Source: Microvirga alba (GTDB taxonomy: Bacteria > Pseudomonadota > Alphaproteobacteria > Rhizobiales > Beijerinckiaceae). From it: a stretch of 64,000 nucleotides of DNA. Location: NCBI RefSeq assembly GCF_015694465.1, contig NZ_JADQDO010000003.1, forward strand, positions 186,001 to 250,000, given 5' to 3'. The translations under genes were made by a program, and so were the position numbers. The notes below the pieces were generated by a model. That model had not been told where the DNA came from. It ran no database searches and saw only the letters and a program-made list of their open reading frames with translations. Below are positions 15,546-25,032 of this stretch, in pieces (position 1 is the stretch's first letter; each line of letters starts with the position of its first letter).

Positions 15546-16393
15546 CAAACCTCTTCGGCTTGGAAGCGATGGGTGGGCGAGACGAATTCGTCCTGCGCCG
15601 CGATGGTCAGGATCTCGCGGGATCCCGCCTCCTCGGTACGCTTCAACAGGCCGTAGACCGAAGCCGAAGCCTCCGCAAGGGCGGTCGCCACGGATCGCGA
15701 ACGGGCATAATGGACGAAAAACAAGGCCGCAATCGCATCGCCCGCACCGTTCACCGACACTGCCAGCTTCGGTGTCCGAACCCGCCAGAAGCGGCCACCC
15801 TCGCCTGCGATCAGATCCAGCGCGTCGGACGGCGTTTCTCGGGTCTCGACGGAGGTAACCAGCACGGCCTTGGGCCCAAGCGCCTGCACCGCGCCAACCG
15901 CCCGCTTCACCTCGTTTAAGGTCTCTGTAGCGTGACCCGAAAGATAGTCGAGCTCGAACTGGTTCGGCGTCACGATGTCGGCGGCGGGTACCGCCTGATC
16001 GCGCATGAACTCGGGGATGCCGGGGCGAACGAACACCCCGCGCCCCACATCGCCGATCACCGGATCGCAGCAATAGAGCACATCCGGGTTGAGCGCCCGC
16101 ACGCGCTTCACGGCGGACACGATCGCATTACCGATGTCGGCCGAGCCCATATAGCCGGAGAGCACGCCATTGCAGCGCTCGAGCACACCCCGGTCGGCGA
16201 TCCCGTCGAGCAGTTCTTCGATGGCGGGCCCATCGAAGACACGACCTTTCCACGAGCCGTAGCCGGTATGGTTGGAAAACTGCACCGTGTGGATCGGCCA
16301 CACCTCGACACCAAGGCGTTGCATCGGAAACACCGCTGAGGCATTGCCGACGTGACCAAAGGCGACATGGGATTGAATCGAGAGAACATTCAT
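15545..16393 (-). CDS. pdxY: Pyridoxal kinase
   Basis: Vitamin B6 salvage enzyme that phosphorylates pyridoxal to pyridoxal 5'-phosphate, 282 residues. It starts with the ribokinase-superfamily strand MNVLSIQSHVAFGHVGNASA, has YGSWKG, the CDPVIGDVGRGVFV segment, and the C-terminal anion-hole motif VNGAGDAIAALF with the catalytic aspartate. The usual glycine-threonine in this motif is NGAGD here, as in other alphaproteobacterial PdxY. It leads a three-gene operon and is divergent from the DedA gene 151 bases away. Confidence 0.93.
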   Translation of the reverse strand: MNVLSIQSHVAFGHVGNASAVFPMQRLGVEVWPIHTVQFSNHTGYGSWKGRVFDGPAIEELLDGIADRGVLERCNGVLSGYMGSADIGNAIVSAVKRVRALNPDVLYCCDPVIGDVGRGVFVRPGIPEFMRDQAVPAADIVTPNQFELDYLSGHATETLNEVKRAVGAVQALGPKAVLVTSVETRETPSDALDLIAGEGGRFWRVRTPKLAVSVNGAGDAIAALFFVHYARSRSVATALAEASASVYGLLKRTEEAGSREILTIAAQDEFVSPTHRFQAEEV

Positions 16394-16544
16394 AGCCAGA
16401 GCCTCGCTGAACGATTTCGGTTAGCGCGTTGGCGGCCGTGCATCAAATTGCGGAATGTGATCGGATTCATCAGTAAGAATGAATACTCTCTTCCGTTAGC
16501 CAATAAACCTCCCTCGCTGGAGGGGCCAAACTTGGAGCATCCCT

Positions 16545-17066
16545 GTGGATTTCGCGAGCATCAAAGCCACGATCGTTGAATTCGTACGCGATCACGAGGT
16601 CTACGCACCCTTCATCCTCGGGCTCCTGACATTTGGCGAATCGCTCGCCTTCATCTCGCTCGTTTTGCCGACGCTGACCATTCTCGTGGCAATTGGCTTC
16701 GTACTCGCGGCGGCCGAAATTCCTTTCTGGTCGGCGTGGCTGGGGGCCGCCGCTGGCGCCGTCATCGGCAACTGGGTGTCCTTTGAGGTCGGACGCCACT
16801 TCAAGACGTCCGCCTATCACGTCTGGCCTCTGTCCAAGCACCCGCACCTGACTGTGCGGGGTGAAGATTTTTTCCATCGCTTTGGCCCCTGGGCCGTATT
16901 TTTCGGGCGCTTCTTCGGCCCCACGCGTGCCGTGGTCGGCTTGATCGCGGGGATATTCCTGATGCCGGGCATCCTGTTCCAGGCGGCCAACTTCGCCTCC
17001 GCCTCGGTCTGGGCCTTCGCGATCCTCGCGCCCGGCGCGGGCTTGGCGAAATACCTGCTTTGGTAA
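16545..17066 (+). CDS. DedA-family inner-membrane protein
   Basis: This 173-residue membrane protein has four to five hydrophobic segments. The family motif appears as FFGRFFGPTRAVVGLIAG near residue 125, and the ALxGxxxG-like WLGAAAGAVIGNWVSFEVGR lies near residue 70. DedA proteins belong to the VTT superfamily and are linked to undecaprenyl phosphate or lipid translocation and envelope stress. The start is GTG 16545, since no ATG precedes the conserved region. It is monocistronic. Confidence 0.88.
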   Translation: MDFASIKATIVEFVRDHEVYAPFILGLLTFGESLAFISLVLPTLTILVAIGFVLAAAEIPFWSAWLGAAAGAVIGNWVSFEVGRHFKTSAYHVWPLSKHPHLTVRGEDFFHRFGPWAVFFGRFFGPTRAVVGLIAGIFLMPGILFQAANFASASVWAFAILAPGAGLAKYLLW

Positions 17067-17245
17067 TCTCAAGCTGACGCGTCCCTCGCAGGAAGGCTAC
17101 CGGAGCAGGAAGGTTCCCAAGAGCAATACTTCGGATTCCCTAGCGTCCATCTTGGACTTTTTTACTCTCCCCCTCTATTCGCGTGGGAGGCAAAGGCTGC
17201 GGACAATGTTATGAAATAACTTTGTAGCATTTCAGAAGCAGCATT

Positions 17246-17602
17246 ATGAGACAAAGTTCTCACAATTCGAACGATTGGTATGACGACGACTATGCCAGGC
17301 AGGCGATGGATCCGGAATCTGGCGTCGGCTTGGCCGGCCTCCCGGATTCCTGGCGTCACTACGGTTGGTGGATCGCCGGCATCGTCTATTCCGCCATCTG
17401 GATGGCGGAGAGTTGGACATCGGGCGGGTCGGCACCGGGCATGGCGGGCATCGGTTATCTGGCTCAGGGCCTTTGGAGGCTCGCGCTCGCCCTGCTGATC
17501 TGCTGGGGCATCTTCAAATTCTGCAAGCCCCGCTTCGAGCGGCTCGCCTCGGCCCTGTGTGTGCTTGGGGCTGTCGTCATGCTGGTTCGGTACGGGCTTT
17601 AA
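17246..17602 (+). CDS. Small membrane protein, unknown function
   Basis: This is a 118-residue protein with an acidic, polar first 35 residues (NDWYDDDYARQAMDPESG) and three hydrophobic segments: WWIAGIVYSAIWMA, an alanine/leucine helix around LALALLICWGIFKFC, and LASALCVLGAVVMLV near the C-terminus. I do not recognise a family. It precedes a bidirectional terminator shared with ilvC. The predicted topology makes an inner-membrane location likely. Confidence 0.7.
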   Translation: MRQSSHNSNDWYDDDYARQAMDPESGVGLAGLPDSWRHYGWWIAGIVYSAIWMAESWTSGGSAPGMAGIGYLAQGLWRLALALLICWGIFKFCKPRFERLASALCVLGAVVMLVRYGL

Positions 17603-17630
17603 GGCCGCTCGGTTCACGCAGCGCGAAAGC

Positions 17631-17659
17631 AAAAAAGGGGCGGATGATCCGCCCCTTTT
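17631..17659. terminator. Bidirectional rho-independent terminator
   Basis: The symmetric sequence AAAAGGGGCGGATGATCCGC continues into CCCTTTT, giving a GC-rich stem with A-runs before and T-runs after, so it works in both directions. It separates the small membrane protein gene from the converging ilvC. Confidence 0.9.
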
Positions 17660-17679
17660 CCTTGTCGCCTATAGGGCGA

Positions 17680-18831
<1,152 letters not shown>

Positions 18832-18988
18832 TCATCGTTTGTAGGAAAAATGCGGAGCCTCTCTGCGTGGAGCGCAGGGCGGGACCAGCCCTTTTTCTAC
18901 GAACGATCAGAGCACCGAGAGTTCACAAGGCTCGCCGACACTCTAGATTGTTTTGGCGTGACCCATGACCGCATGACTGGATAAGCCG

Positions 18989-19537
18989 ATGCAGCGCCTT
19001 GCCACTCCCGATGAAGTTCTTGCCTTCTGGCGCGAAGCCGGACCCGACAAATGGTTTTCGAAGGACGATGCCTTCGACCAGGCTTGCCGGGACCACTTCC
19101 TCCCCACCTTTGAGGCCGCCGCAAGGGGCGATCTCAACGAGTGGGAAGTCGCCCCCGATGGGGCACTCGCCGTCATTCTCCTTCTCGACCAGTTCCCGCG
19201 AAACATGTTCCGCGGAACCCGCAACGTTTACAAAACCGACCCCGCCGCCCTCCTCGCCGCCGAAAGGGCCATCGAGAAGGGCTACGATATGACGGCGGAG
19301 CCGGAACTCCGCCAGTTCTTCTATTTGCCCTTCATGCACTCAGAGAACCTGAGACATCAGGAGCGCTCGGTCACCTTGAATGAGGCTCTCGGTGAACCGG
19401 AATCCGTCAAATACGCCCACCACCACCACGATATCGTCGCCCGCTTCGGCCGCTTTCCCCATCGCAATGGCATTCTCGAACGAGAGACGACGCCGGACGA
19501 GGAAGAGTTTTTGAAAGTGAGCGACTTCAGAGGGTGA
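18989..19537 (+). CDS. DUF924 family protein
   Basis: This 182-residue protein is all-helical with the DUF924 landmarks: VLAFWREAGPDKWFSKDDAFD at the start, LLLDQFPRNMFRGT near residue 67, FFYLPFMHSE near 110, and the histidine-rich KYAHHHHDIVARFGRFPHRN. The fold resembles a TPR-like superhelix and no enzymatic activity is established. The ribosome site is weak (GGATAAG). Its stop directly abuts that of the converging ilvN. Confidence 0.92.
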   Translation: MQRLATPDEVLAFWREAGPDKWFSKDDAFDQACRDHFLPTFEAAARGDLNEWEVAPDGALAVILLLDQFPRNMFRGTRNVYKTDPAALLAAERAIEKGYDMTAEPELRQFFYLPFMHSENLRHQERSVTLNEALGEPESVKYAHHHHDIVARFGRFPHRNGILERETTPDEEEFLKVSDFRG

Positions 19538-20080
19538 TTACATTCCATCCACGCCGCGCGCCATGGCGGCGACGCCGGTGCGCGAGACTTCGACCAGGCC
19601 AACCGCCGTCATCAGCTTGATGAAACGCTCGACCTCGTCCGTCGTACCGGTGAGTTCGTAGACGAAAGAGGAGAGCGTCGCATCAAGGGTCCGCGCGCCG
19701 AAGGCCGAGGCAAGACGCATGGCTTCCACGCGATGGTCGCCCTTGCCCACCACCTTCACGAGGCACATCTCGCGCTCGACTGCTTCGCCGGTGAGCGTGA
19801 GATCGACCACCCGGTGCACCGGCACGAGGCGCTCGAGATGGTTCTTGATCTGCTCGATGATGCTGTCGGTGCCCGCCGTCACGATGGTGATGCGCGAGAT
19901 ATGCGCCTCATGCTCCGTCTCTGTGACTGTGAGGCTCTCGATATTGTAGCCGCGACCCGAGAACAGACCCGCGATGCGGGCAAGGACCCCCGGCTCGTTG
20001 TCGACGACGACGGCGAGCGTATGCCGGTTGATGGGTTCGATGCGGGTTGCGTCGGGATAATGGGTGCTCATTTGGATCAT
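19538..20080 (-). CDS. ilvN: Acetolactate synthase small (regulatory) subunit
   Basis: Regulatory partner of IlvB, about 180 residues. The ACT domain starts with HTLAVVVDNEPGVLARIAGL and SGRGYNIESLTVTETE, binds valine and confers feedback inhibition; the second ACT-like half begins EREMCLVKVV. Two starts are close, ATG 20080 and ATG 20071, neither with a strong ribosome site. It follows ilvB by about 100 bases on the same strand and is expected to be cotranscribed under the ilv attenuator. Confidence 0.95.
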   Translation of the reverse strand: MIQMSTHYPDATRIEPINRHTLAVVVDNEPGVLARIAGLFSGRGYNIESLTVTETEHEAHISRITIVTAGTDSIIEQIKNHLERLVPVHRVVDLTLTGEAVEREMCLVKVVGKGDHRVEAMRLASAFGARTLDATLSSFVYELTGTTDEVERFIKLMTAVGLVEVSRTGVAAMARGVDGM

Positions 20081-20180
20081 GCTCGTGAATTCCGGGCGTA
20101 TTCTAGGTTCAAGCGGCGTTTCGAGAATGCGTAGTCGCGAGGCTTGGCCCCTCTCCCATCCGGGAGAGGGGTTTATTGCA

Positions 20181-21953
20181 TCACACCAGCATCTTGCCCT
20201 TCTCGTCGATGACGGAGCCAATATCGGTGCCCGCCTCGCCGAGATAGTCGTTGAGCAGCATCTCGTTATGCGCCTTGCCCGACGGGATCATCGGGAAGCA
20301 GTTCTCGGCCTTGTCAACGATGCAGTCGAAGATCACCGGCTTGTTGACGTTGATCATCTGCAAAATCTTGGCGTCGAGTTCTGCCGGATTGTCGCAACGG
20401 ATGCCGACTCCGCCATAGGCTTCCGCGAGCTTCACGAAATCCGGCAGGGATTCTGAATAGCTGTGCGAGTAGCGCCCGCCATGGAGCAATTCCTGCCACT
20501 GGCGCACCATGCCCATGTATTCGTTGTTCAGGATGAACACCTTGATCGGCAGGTTGTACTGCAGCGCGGTCGACATTTCCTGCAGCATCATCTGGATCGA
20601 GGCCTCACCCGCGATGTCGATGACGAGCGCGTCCGGATGCGCGAGCTGCGCGCCGACGGCGGCGGGCAGGCCATATCCCATGGTTCCGTGACCGCCCGAG
20701 GTCATCCAATGGTTCGGCTTTTCGAACTTGAAATACTGCGCCGCCCACATCTGGTGCTGGCCGACCTCGGTGGTGACGTAGGTCTCGCGGTCCTTGGTGA
20801 GTTCATAGAGCCGCTGGACCGCGTGTTGCGGCTTGATGGTCTCCGTGGAGTTCCGATAGGCGAGGCAGTTGCGGGCGCGCCAGCCTTCGATCTTGTTCCA
20901 CCAATCCTTGAGGGCGACCTTGTCGACCTGCGGAGCGGTCTGACGCCACAGGCGGACCATGTCTTCCAGCACATGCGCGCAATCGCCGATGATCGGAATG
21001 TCGACCTTGACGTTCTTGTTGATCGAGGACGGGTCGATGTCCACGTGAATGCGCTTCGAGTAAGGCGAGAACGCATCGAGACGCCCAGTGATGCGATCGT
21101 CAAAACGCGCGCCGATATTGATCATCACGTCGCATTCATGCATCGCGAGGTTCGACTCGTAGGTGCCGTGCATGCCGACCATGCCGAGGAATTGCGGGTC
21201 GGAGGCCGGATACGCGCCAAGCCCCATCAGGGTCGAGGTGACGGGAAAGCCGGTGAGCTGCGCGAGTTCGCGCAGCAAGGCCGACGCATGCGGACCGGAA
21301 TTGATGACACCGCCACCGGTATAGAAAACCGGACGCTTCGCTTTCGCCATGAGTTCGATGGCTGCGCGGATCTTGTCCATGTCGCCCTTGACGATCGGGC
21401 GGTAGGTCTTGTGCTGGTTGTTGGTCGGGCGCACGTAGGTGCCGGTCTTGAACTGGATGTCCTTCGGCAGATCGATGACCACCGGGCCCGGCCGGCCGTT
21501 CGACGCGACATAGAACGCCTCGTGCAGGATGCGCGGCAGGTCTTCGATCGATTTGACCAGATAATTGTGCTTCGTGCAGTGGCGCGTGATGCCGACCGTG
21601 TCGCATTCCTGGAACGCGTCCGAGCCGATGAGATGCGTCGGCACCTGCCCCGTGATGCAGACGAGCGGGATCGAATCCATCATCGCATCCGCCAGACCCG
21701 TCACCGCATTGGTTGCGCCCGGCCCCGACGTCACCAGCACAACGCCCGGCTTGCCGGACGAGCGCGCATAACCCTCGGCCGCGTGCACCGCACCCTGCTC
21801 GTGACGAACGAGGATGTGCTGCACCGTATCCTGATGGAACAGGGCGTCGTAGATCGGAAGGACCGCGCCGCCCGGATAACCGAAAATATGCTCGACTCCC
21901 TGATCTTGCAGGGCACGGATCACCATTTCGGCGCCGGTCATCGTCTCGCTCAT
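20181..21953 (-). CDS. ilvB: Acetolactate synthase large (catalytic) subunit
   Basis: Thiamine-diphosphate enzyme of 590 residues that condenses two pyruvates, or pyruvate and 2-oxobutyrate, at the head of valine, leucine and isoleucine synthesis. The catalytic glutamate lies in [19 protein letters not shown], the FAD-binding region in [10 protein letters not shown], and the metal-binding motif in [15 protein letters not shown] with [13 protein letters not shown]. The start ATG 21953 has GGAG eight bases upstream; an in-frame GTG at 21962 would add three residues. It lies downstream of a complete attenuator with its own leader peptide. Confidence 0.97.
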   Translation of the reverse strand: MSETMTGAEMVIRALQDQGVEHIFGYPGGAVLPIYDALFHQDTVQHILVRHEQGAVHAAEGYARSSGKPGVVLVTSGPGATNAVTGLADAMMDSIPLVCITGQVPTHLIGSDAFQECDTVGITRHCTKHNYLVKSIEDLPRILHEAFYVASNGRPGPVVIDLPKDIQFKTGTYVRPTNNQHKTYRPIVKGDMDKIRAAIELMAKAKRPVFYTGGGVINSGPHASALLRELAQLTGFPVTSTLMGLGAYPASDPQFLGMVGMHGTYESNLAMHECDVMINIGARFDDRITGRLDAFSPYSKRIHVDIDPSSINKNVKVDIPIIGDCAHVLEDMVRLWRQTAPQVDKVALKDWWNKIEGWRARNCLAYRNSTETIKPQHAVQRLYELTKDRETYVTTEVGQHQMWAAQYFKFEKPNHWMTSGGHGTMGYGLPAAVGAQLAHPDALVIDIAGEASIQMMLQEMSTALQYNLPIKVFILNNEYMGMVRQWQELLHGGRYSHSYSESLPDFVKLAEAYGGVGIRCDNPAELDAKILQMINVNKPVIFDCIVDKAENCFPMIPSGKAHNEMLLNDYLGEAGTDIGSVIDEKGKMLV

Positions 21954-22005
21954 GTCACTCACTCCGTCGCGTCTGTTTTTTCGGGGTGTTGGAGGAATTT
22001 AGGCA

Positions 22006-22030
22006 ATAAAAAAGGCCCCTGAGGGGGCCT
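22006..22030 (-). terminator. ilvB attenuator terminator
   Basis: Read on the minus strand, AGGCCCC, a short loop and GGGGCCT are followed by TTTTTTATT, a textbook intrinsic terminator located 53 bases before ilvB. Together with the leader peptide and the GCGCCATCG/CGATGGCGC pair upstream (22033-22041 and 22072-22080), it forms a full attenuation device. Confidence 0.9.
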
Positions 22031-22056
22031 GTGCGCCATCGCCGGACCTGCGGGGG

Positions 22057-22107
22057 TCAATCCCGCTCCGTCGATGGCGCTCGTACTACGAGAATAAGCT
22101 TGCGCAT
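22057..22107 (-). CDS. ilvB leader peptide (16 residues)
   Basis: The frame starting ATG 22107 encodes MRKLILVVRAPSTERD and stops at TGA 22057. It contains Leu-Ile-Leu-Val-Val in a row, the end products of the pathway. The codons for RAPS fall in the first arm of the GCGCCATCG inverted repeat, so a ribosome stalled at the Ile/Val codons would block that stem and favour an alternative fold over the terminator at 22006-22030. Short supply of any branched-chain aminoacyl-tRNA should therefore raise ilvBN transcription. The ribosome site is modest (GAGAG). Confidence 0.85.
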   Translation of the reverse strand: MRKLILVVRAPSTERD

Positions 22108-22138
22108 TTATGCGACTCTCAGTTCAAAAGTTGCGCAG

Positions 22139-22167
22139 ACGCTAAACGATGTGTTTCATTCGGTCAA
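22139..22167 (-). promoter_or_regulatory. Predicted sigma-70 promoter of the ilvBN operon
   Basis: TTGACC (22162-22167) and TAGCGT (22139-22144) on the minus strand are spaced by 17 bases and lie 32 bases upstream of the leader peptide start. Confidence 0.55.
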
Positions 22168-22234
22168 GCGGGATCGAATTTGGCAGGAAACAGTCTAGCA
22201 CTTATGCTGCTACGACCAATTCGAAAAGTTTGTC

Positions 22235-23062
22235 ATGCCCGAAACCGTATCTTCAACCGGCGCTCTCATGCAAGGCCAGCGTATTACCGCCCGAGCCCTT
22301 TTGCTGGGCGACCGCCTCGATATCGCCGGGCTTGAGCGCAGCGACGTACTGTCCTCGGCCCCTCTCGCCTTCCGGGCAGGCCAGGAAGGATTCGTTGCCC
22401 TGTTCCGCTTTGGCGTTGCCGTTCTCGTTGGCCTGACGCCCATTGAGGAGGACGAGGTTATCCGGGGCCTCGGCCAGCGCGTCATCGGCGAATTCGCACG
22501 CCATGAGGAAGAAACGGCGATCATCGAACTGTCCCCTGACAAGGACGACCAGATCCCGCCAGGCGGCCCCATCTATATCAGGCAACTCTCTACCGAGCGC
22601 CTGATCGTAATCGCCGACGCGCTCTCGAAAAGCGTGGCGCTTTCCCGCGACGAACACGAGGCAGCCGCGGTCTTCGACGTGGTGGAGCCGTTCGCCCGGC
22701 ATCTAGCCGAGCAGGGCCGCCGCCCCGGCGGACGCCGCGAAATCCTCAAGCATGTGGGCCACGCCCTTCTCGTCCGTCAGCGGGTATCCGGCCGCGTCGC
22801 GGTGGAGGAAAAGCCGGACGTCCTGTGGGACCGCCCCGATCTTGAGCGCCTCTATGCGCGTCTCGAGGACGAATACGAATTGAAGGAACGCGCCACTTCG
22901 CTTCACCGCAAGCTCGAGGTGATCGGTGACACGGCCCAGGCCTTGACCGACCTCATCGACACGGAACGCTCGCTCAGGCTCGAACTGATCATCGTACTCC
23001 TGATCGTGTTCGAGATTTTCATCTCATTTTACCAGATATTCACGGGCCGCTTCGGGCATTGA
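22235..23062 (+). CDS. RMD1/DUF155 family membrane protein
   Basis: This 275-residue protein matches the RMD1/SIF2 family, also called DUF155, known from mitochondria (RMND1) and many alphaproteobacteria. It has a soluble N-terminal domain ([21 protein letters not shown], the long EEDEVI helix), a coiled segment [20 protein letters not shown], and a single C-terminal membrane helix in [18 protein letters not shown], so it is tail-anchored with most of the protein in the cytoplasm. RMND1 is needed for mitochondrial translation; the bacterial function is not known. It is divergent from ilvB, and its 3' end overlaps miaA by 23 bases. Confidence 0.88.
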   Translation: MPETVSSTGALMQGQRITARALLLGDRLDIAGLERSDVLSSAPLAFRAGQEGFVALFRFGVAVLVGLTPIEEDEVIRGLGQRVIGEFARHEEETAIIELSPDKDDQIPPGGPIYIRQLSTERLIVIADALSKSVALSRDEHEAAAVFDVVEPFARHLAEQGRRPGGRREILKHVGHALLVRQRVSGRVAVEEKPDVLWDRPDLERLYARLEDEYELKERATSLHRKLEVIGDTAQALTDLIDTERSLRLELIIVLLIVFEIFISFYQIFTGRFGH

Positions 23063-23972
23063 GCTTCGCCATCACGGCGTCATATCCCCGCTCCGGCTCG
23101 ACCCAGGTCCAATCCGGCAATTGGTGGCGAAACCAGGTGAACTGGCGCTTGGCGTAGCGGCGCGTGTCACGCTGCCCGCGTGCAACCGCCTCCTCCAGGG
23201 AAATCTCGCCCCTCAAATGCGCGAGGAGCCCTGGCACGCCGTGGGCCCTCATGGCGGGAAGCATGGGATCGAGGTTTCGCTCGCCGAGCTGACCCACCTC
23301 ATTGAGCGCGCCCTGCTCCATCATGGCAAGGAAACGTTGATCGATGCGGCGGCGCAGTTCCTCGCGCTCCGGCGCGAGGAAGAGCTTGATGACAGACAGG
23401 TCGTTCAAGGGACCCGGCTGGCGGGAGCCGTGGAACGAGACAAGGGGCTGTCCGGTCGCCGCGAATATCTCCAGAGCACGCTGAATGCGCAGGCGGTCGG
23501 AGGGCCGTAAGGTCTGCGCTGTTCGCGGATCGCGCTCAACGAGGAGACGATGAAGTTCCGGCGTCTCCAGCCCCTCGCTCTCCCGGCGGATCTGCTCTCG
23601 CACCTCGTCGGGGACGGCAGGCATGTCGGACAGCCCCTCCGTCAGTGCTTTGAAGTAAAGACCGGTTCCACCGACGAAAATCGGCACCTGCCCGCCTTCA
23701 AGATCACGCAGAGCCTCGATAGCGTCGGCGACATAACGCCCGACCGAGTAATTGATAGCCGCATCCACATGCCCGTAAAGCTGATGCGGGGCCTGCGCCT
23801 CCTCGTCCATCGTCGGGCGGGCGGTGATGACGCGCAAATCCCGGTAGACCTGCATGGAATCGGCGTTGATCACCACGCCACTCAAGGCCTGAGCCAGTTT
23901 GATGCCCAAAGCGGACTTGCCTGATGCAGTCGGCCCTGCAATGAGAACCGCGCCGATCCGAACGTCTCTCAC
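23040..23972 (-). CDS. miaA: tRNA dimethylallyltransferase
   Basis: Adds a dimethylallyl group to A37 of tRNAs that read codons starting with U. The 310-residue protein has the P-loop [53 protein letters not shown] and the tRNA-binding tail ending [13 protein letters not shown]. The start is taken as GTG 23972, preceded by GAGGACCGTAAG; the frame continues upstream through serB but that part is shadow. It is convergent and overlapping with the DUF155 gene, and its start lies only 15 bases from the divergent serB start. Confidence 0.95.
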   Translation of the reverse strand: MRDVRIGAVLIAGPTASGKSALGIKLAQALSGVVINADSMQVYRDLRVITARPTMDEEAQAPHQLYGHVDAAINYSVGRYVADAIEALRDLEGGQVPIFVGGTGLYFKALTEGLSDMPAVPDEVREQIRRESEGLETPELHRLLVERDPRTAQTLRPSDRLRIQRALEIFAATGQPLVSFHGSRQPGPLNDLSVIKLFLAPEREELRRRIDQRFLAMMEQGALNEVGQLGERNLDPMLPAMRAHGVPGLLAHLRGEISLEEAVARGQRDTRRYAKRQFTWFRHQLPDWTWVEPERGYDAVMAKLNARSGP

Positions 23973-23987
23973 CTTACGGTCCTCACG

Positions 23988-24896
23988 ATGGCGTCTCCCC
24001 AAAATCTTCTTGTCGCGACACTCGTCGCAAACCCGTCGAACCCCGCCCTGACTGACAAGACGGTGGCGTTGGCCGCCGAGGCGCTCGGACAAGAGACGGA
24101 ACGCTCCATTCTGGCAAGTGGAATTGCGGCCGACTTGATCCTCGCCGCTCCGGCCGATGCCCGGGCCGTCGAGGCAACGCTGCGGACCGCACTGCACGCA
24201 GAGCCCATCGACATCATCGTCCAACCGTTGAACGGCAGGCGCAAGCGCCTGTTCCTGGCGGATATGGATTCCACCATGATCGGCCAGGAATGCATCGACG
24301 AACTGGCGGATTTCGTCGGGCTCAAGGCCGAGGTGTCCGAGATTACGGAACGCGCCATGCGCGGTGAGATCGCCTTCGAGCCGGCGCTCCGCGAACGGGT
24401 CGCCCTTCTGAAAAACCTGCCGGTCGGCGTGGTGGACGAGATTCTTGGGGGCCGCATCACTCTGATGCCGGGCGGGCGGACGCTGGTCCAGACGATGCGC
24501 GCCAATGGCAGCTACACCTGCCTCGTCTCAGGTGGATTCACGCTGTTCACAGGTCCCGTCGCCGCCAGGATCGGCTTCCACGAGCACCGCTCGAACACCC
24601 TTATCGTCGAGGGCGAAAAGCTCGCTGGTGAAGTGACGGAGCCGATTCTGGGCCGCGAGGCCAAGCTCGCGACCCTCATCGAGTTGCGTGACCGCTTCCA
24701 GCTTCGGCCCAGCGAAACCATGGCGGTCGGCGACGGCGCCAACGATCTCGCCATGCTCGGCGAAGCGGGCCTCGGCGTCGCCTTCCACGCCAAGCCTGCG
24801 GTTGCCGCTGCCGCCCACGCACGGATCGACCACGCGGACCTGTCGGCGCTTCTCTACGCCCAGGGATACCGGGCCGAAGAAATCGTTGGTGAATAA
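23988..24896 (+). CDS. serB: Phosphoserine phosphatase
   Basis: Last step of serine synthesis, dephosphorylating O-phosphoserine. The 302-residue HAD-superfamily protein has an N-terminal ACT-like region of about 85 residues, the nucleophile in [13 protein letters not shown] (Asp about residue 92), [12 protein letters not shown], and the metal-binding [17 protein letters not shown] 23988 has no recognisable ribosome site (CTTACGGTCCTCACG precedes it), so it may be translated from a leaderless mRNA. It ends before a strong bidirectional terminator. Confidence 0.95.
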   Translation: MASPQNLLVATLVANPSNPALTDKTVALAAEALGQETERSILASGIAADLILAAPADARAVEATLRTALHAEPIDIIVQPLNGRRKRLFLADMDSTMIGQECIDELADFVGLKAEVSEITERAMRGEIAFEPALRERVALLKNLPVGVVDEILGGRITLMPGGRTLVQTMRANGSYTCLVSGGFTLFTGPVAARIGFHEHRSNTLIVEGEKLAGEVTEPILGREAKLATLIELRDRFQLRPSETMAVGDGANDLAMLGEAGLGVAFHAKPAVAAAAHARIDHADLSALLYAQGYRAEEIVGE

Positions 24897-24985
24897 GGCT
24901 CAGTTTCGAGGCTCATGAAGGCCCCCGATCAGGTCGCTTTCAATTCGGCCTTGGCGGAATGTCCACTGCAGGGCGCCGCACCAAT

Positions 24986-25014
24986 AAAAAAGGCGGCTCG
25001 AAGCCGCCTTTTTC
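24986..25014. terminator. Bidirectional rho-independent terminator between serB and degQ
   Basis: AAAAAAGGCGGCTCGAAGCC followed by GCCTTTTT forms a stem of GGCGGCT with AGCCGCC, flanked by A and T runs, so it terminates serB on the plus strand and degQ on the minus strand. Confidence 0.9.
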
Positions 25015-25032
25015 CATCGAGATTACGCAGCC

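Noticed and set aside
16438-16544. A leader peptide or riboswitch before the DedA gene
   Set aside because: Short frames there have no ribosome site, and no known motif or stem with a T-run was seen.
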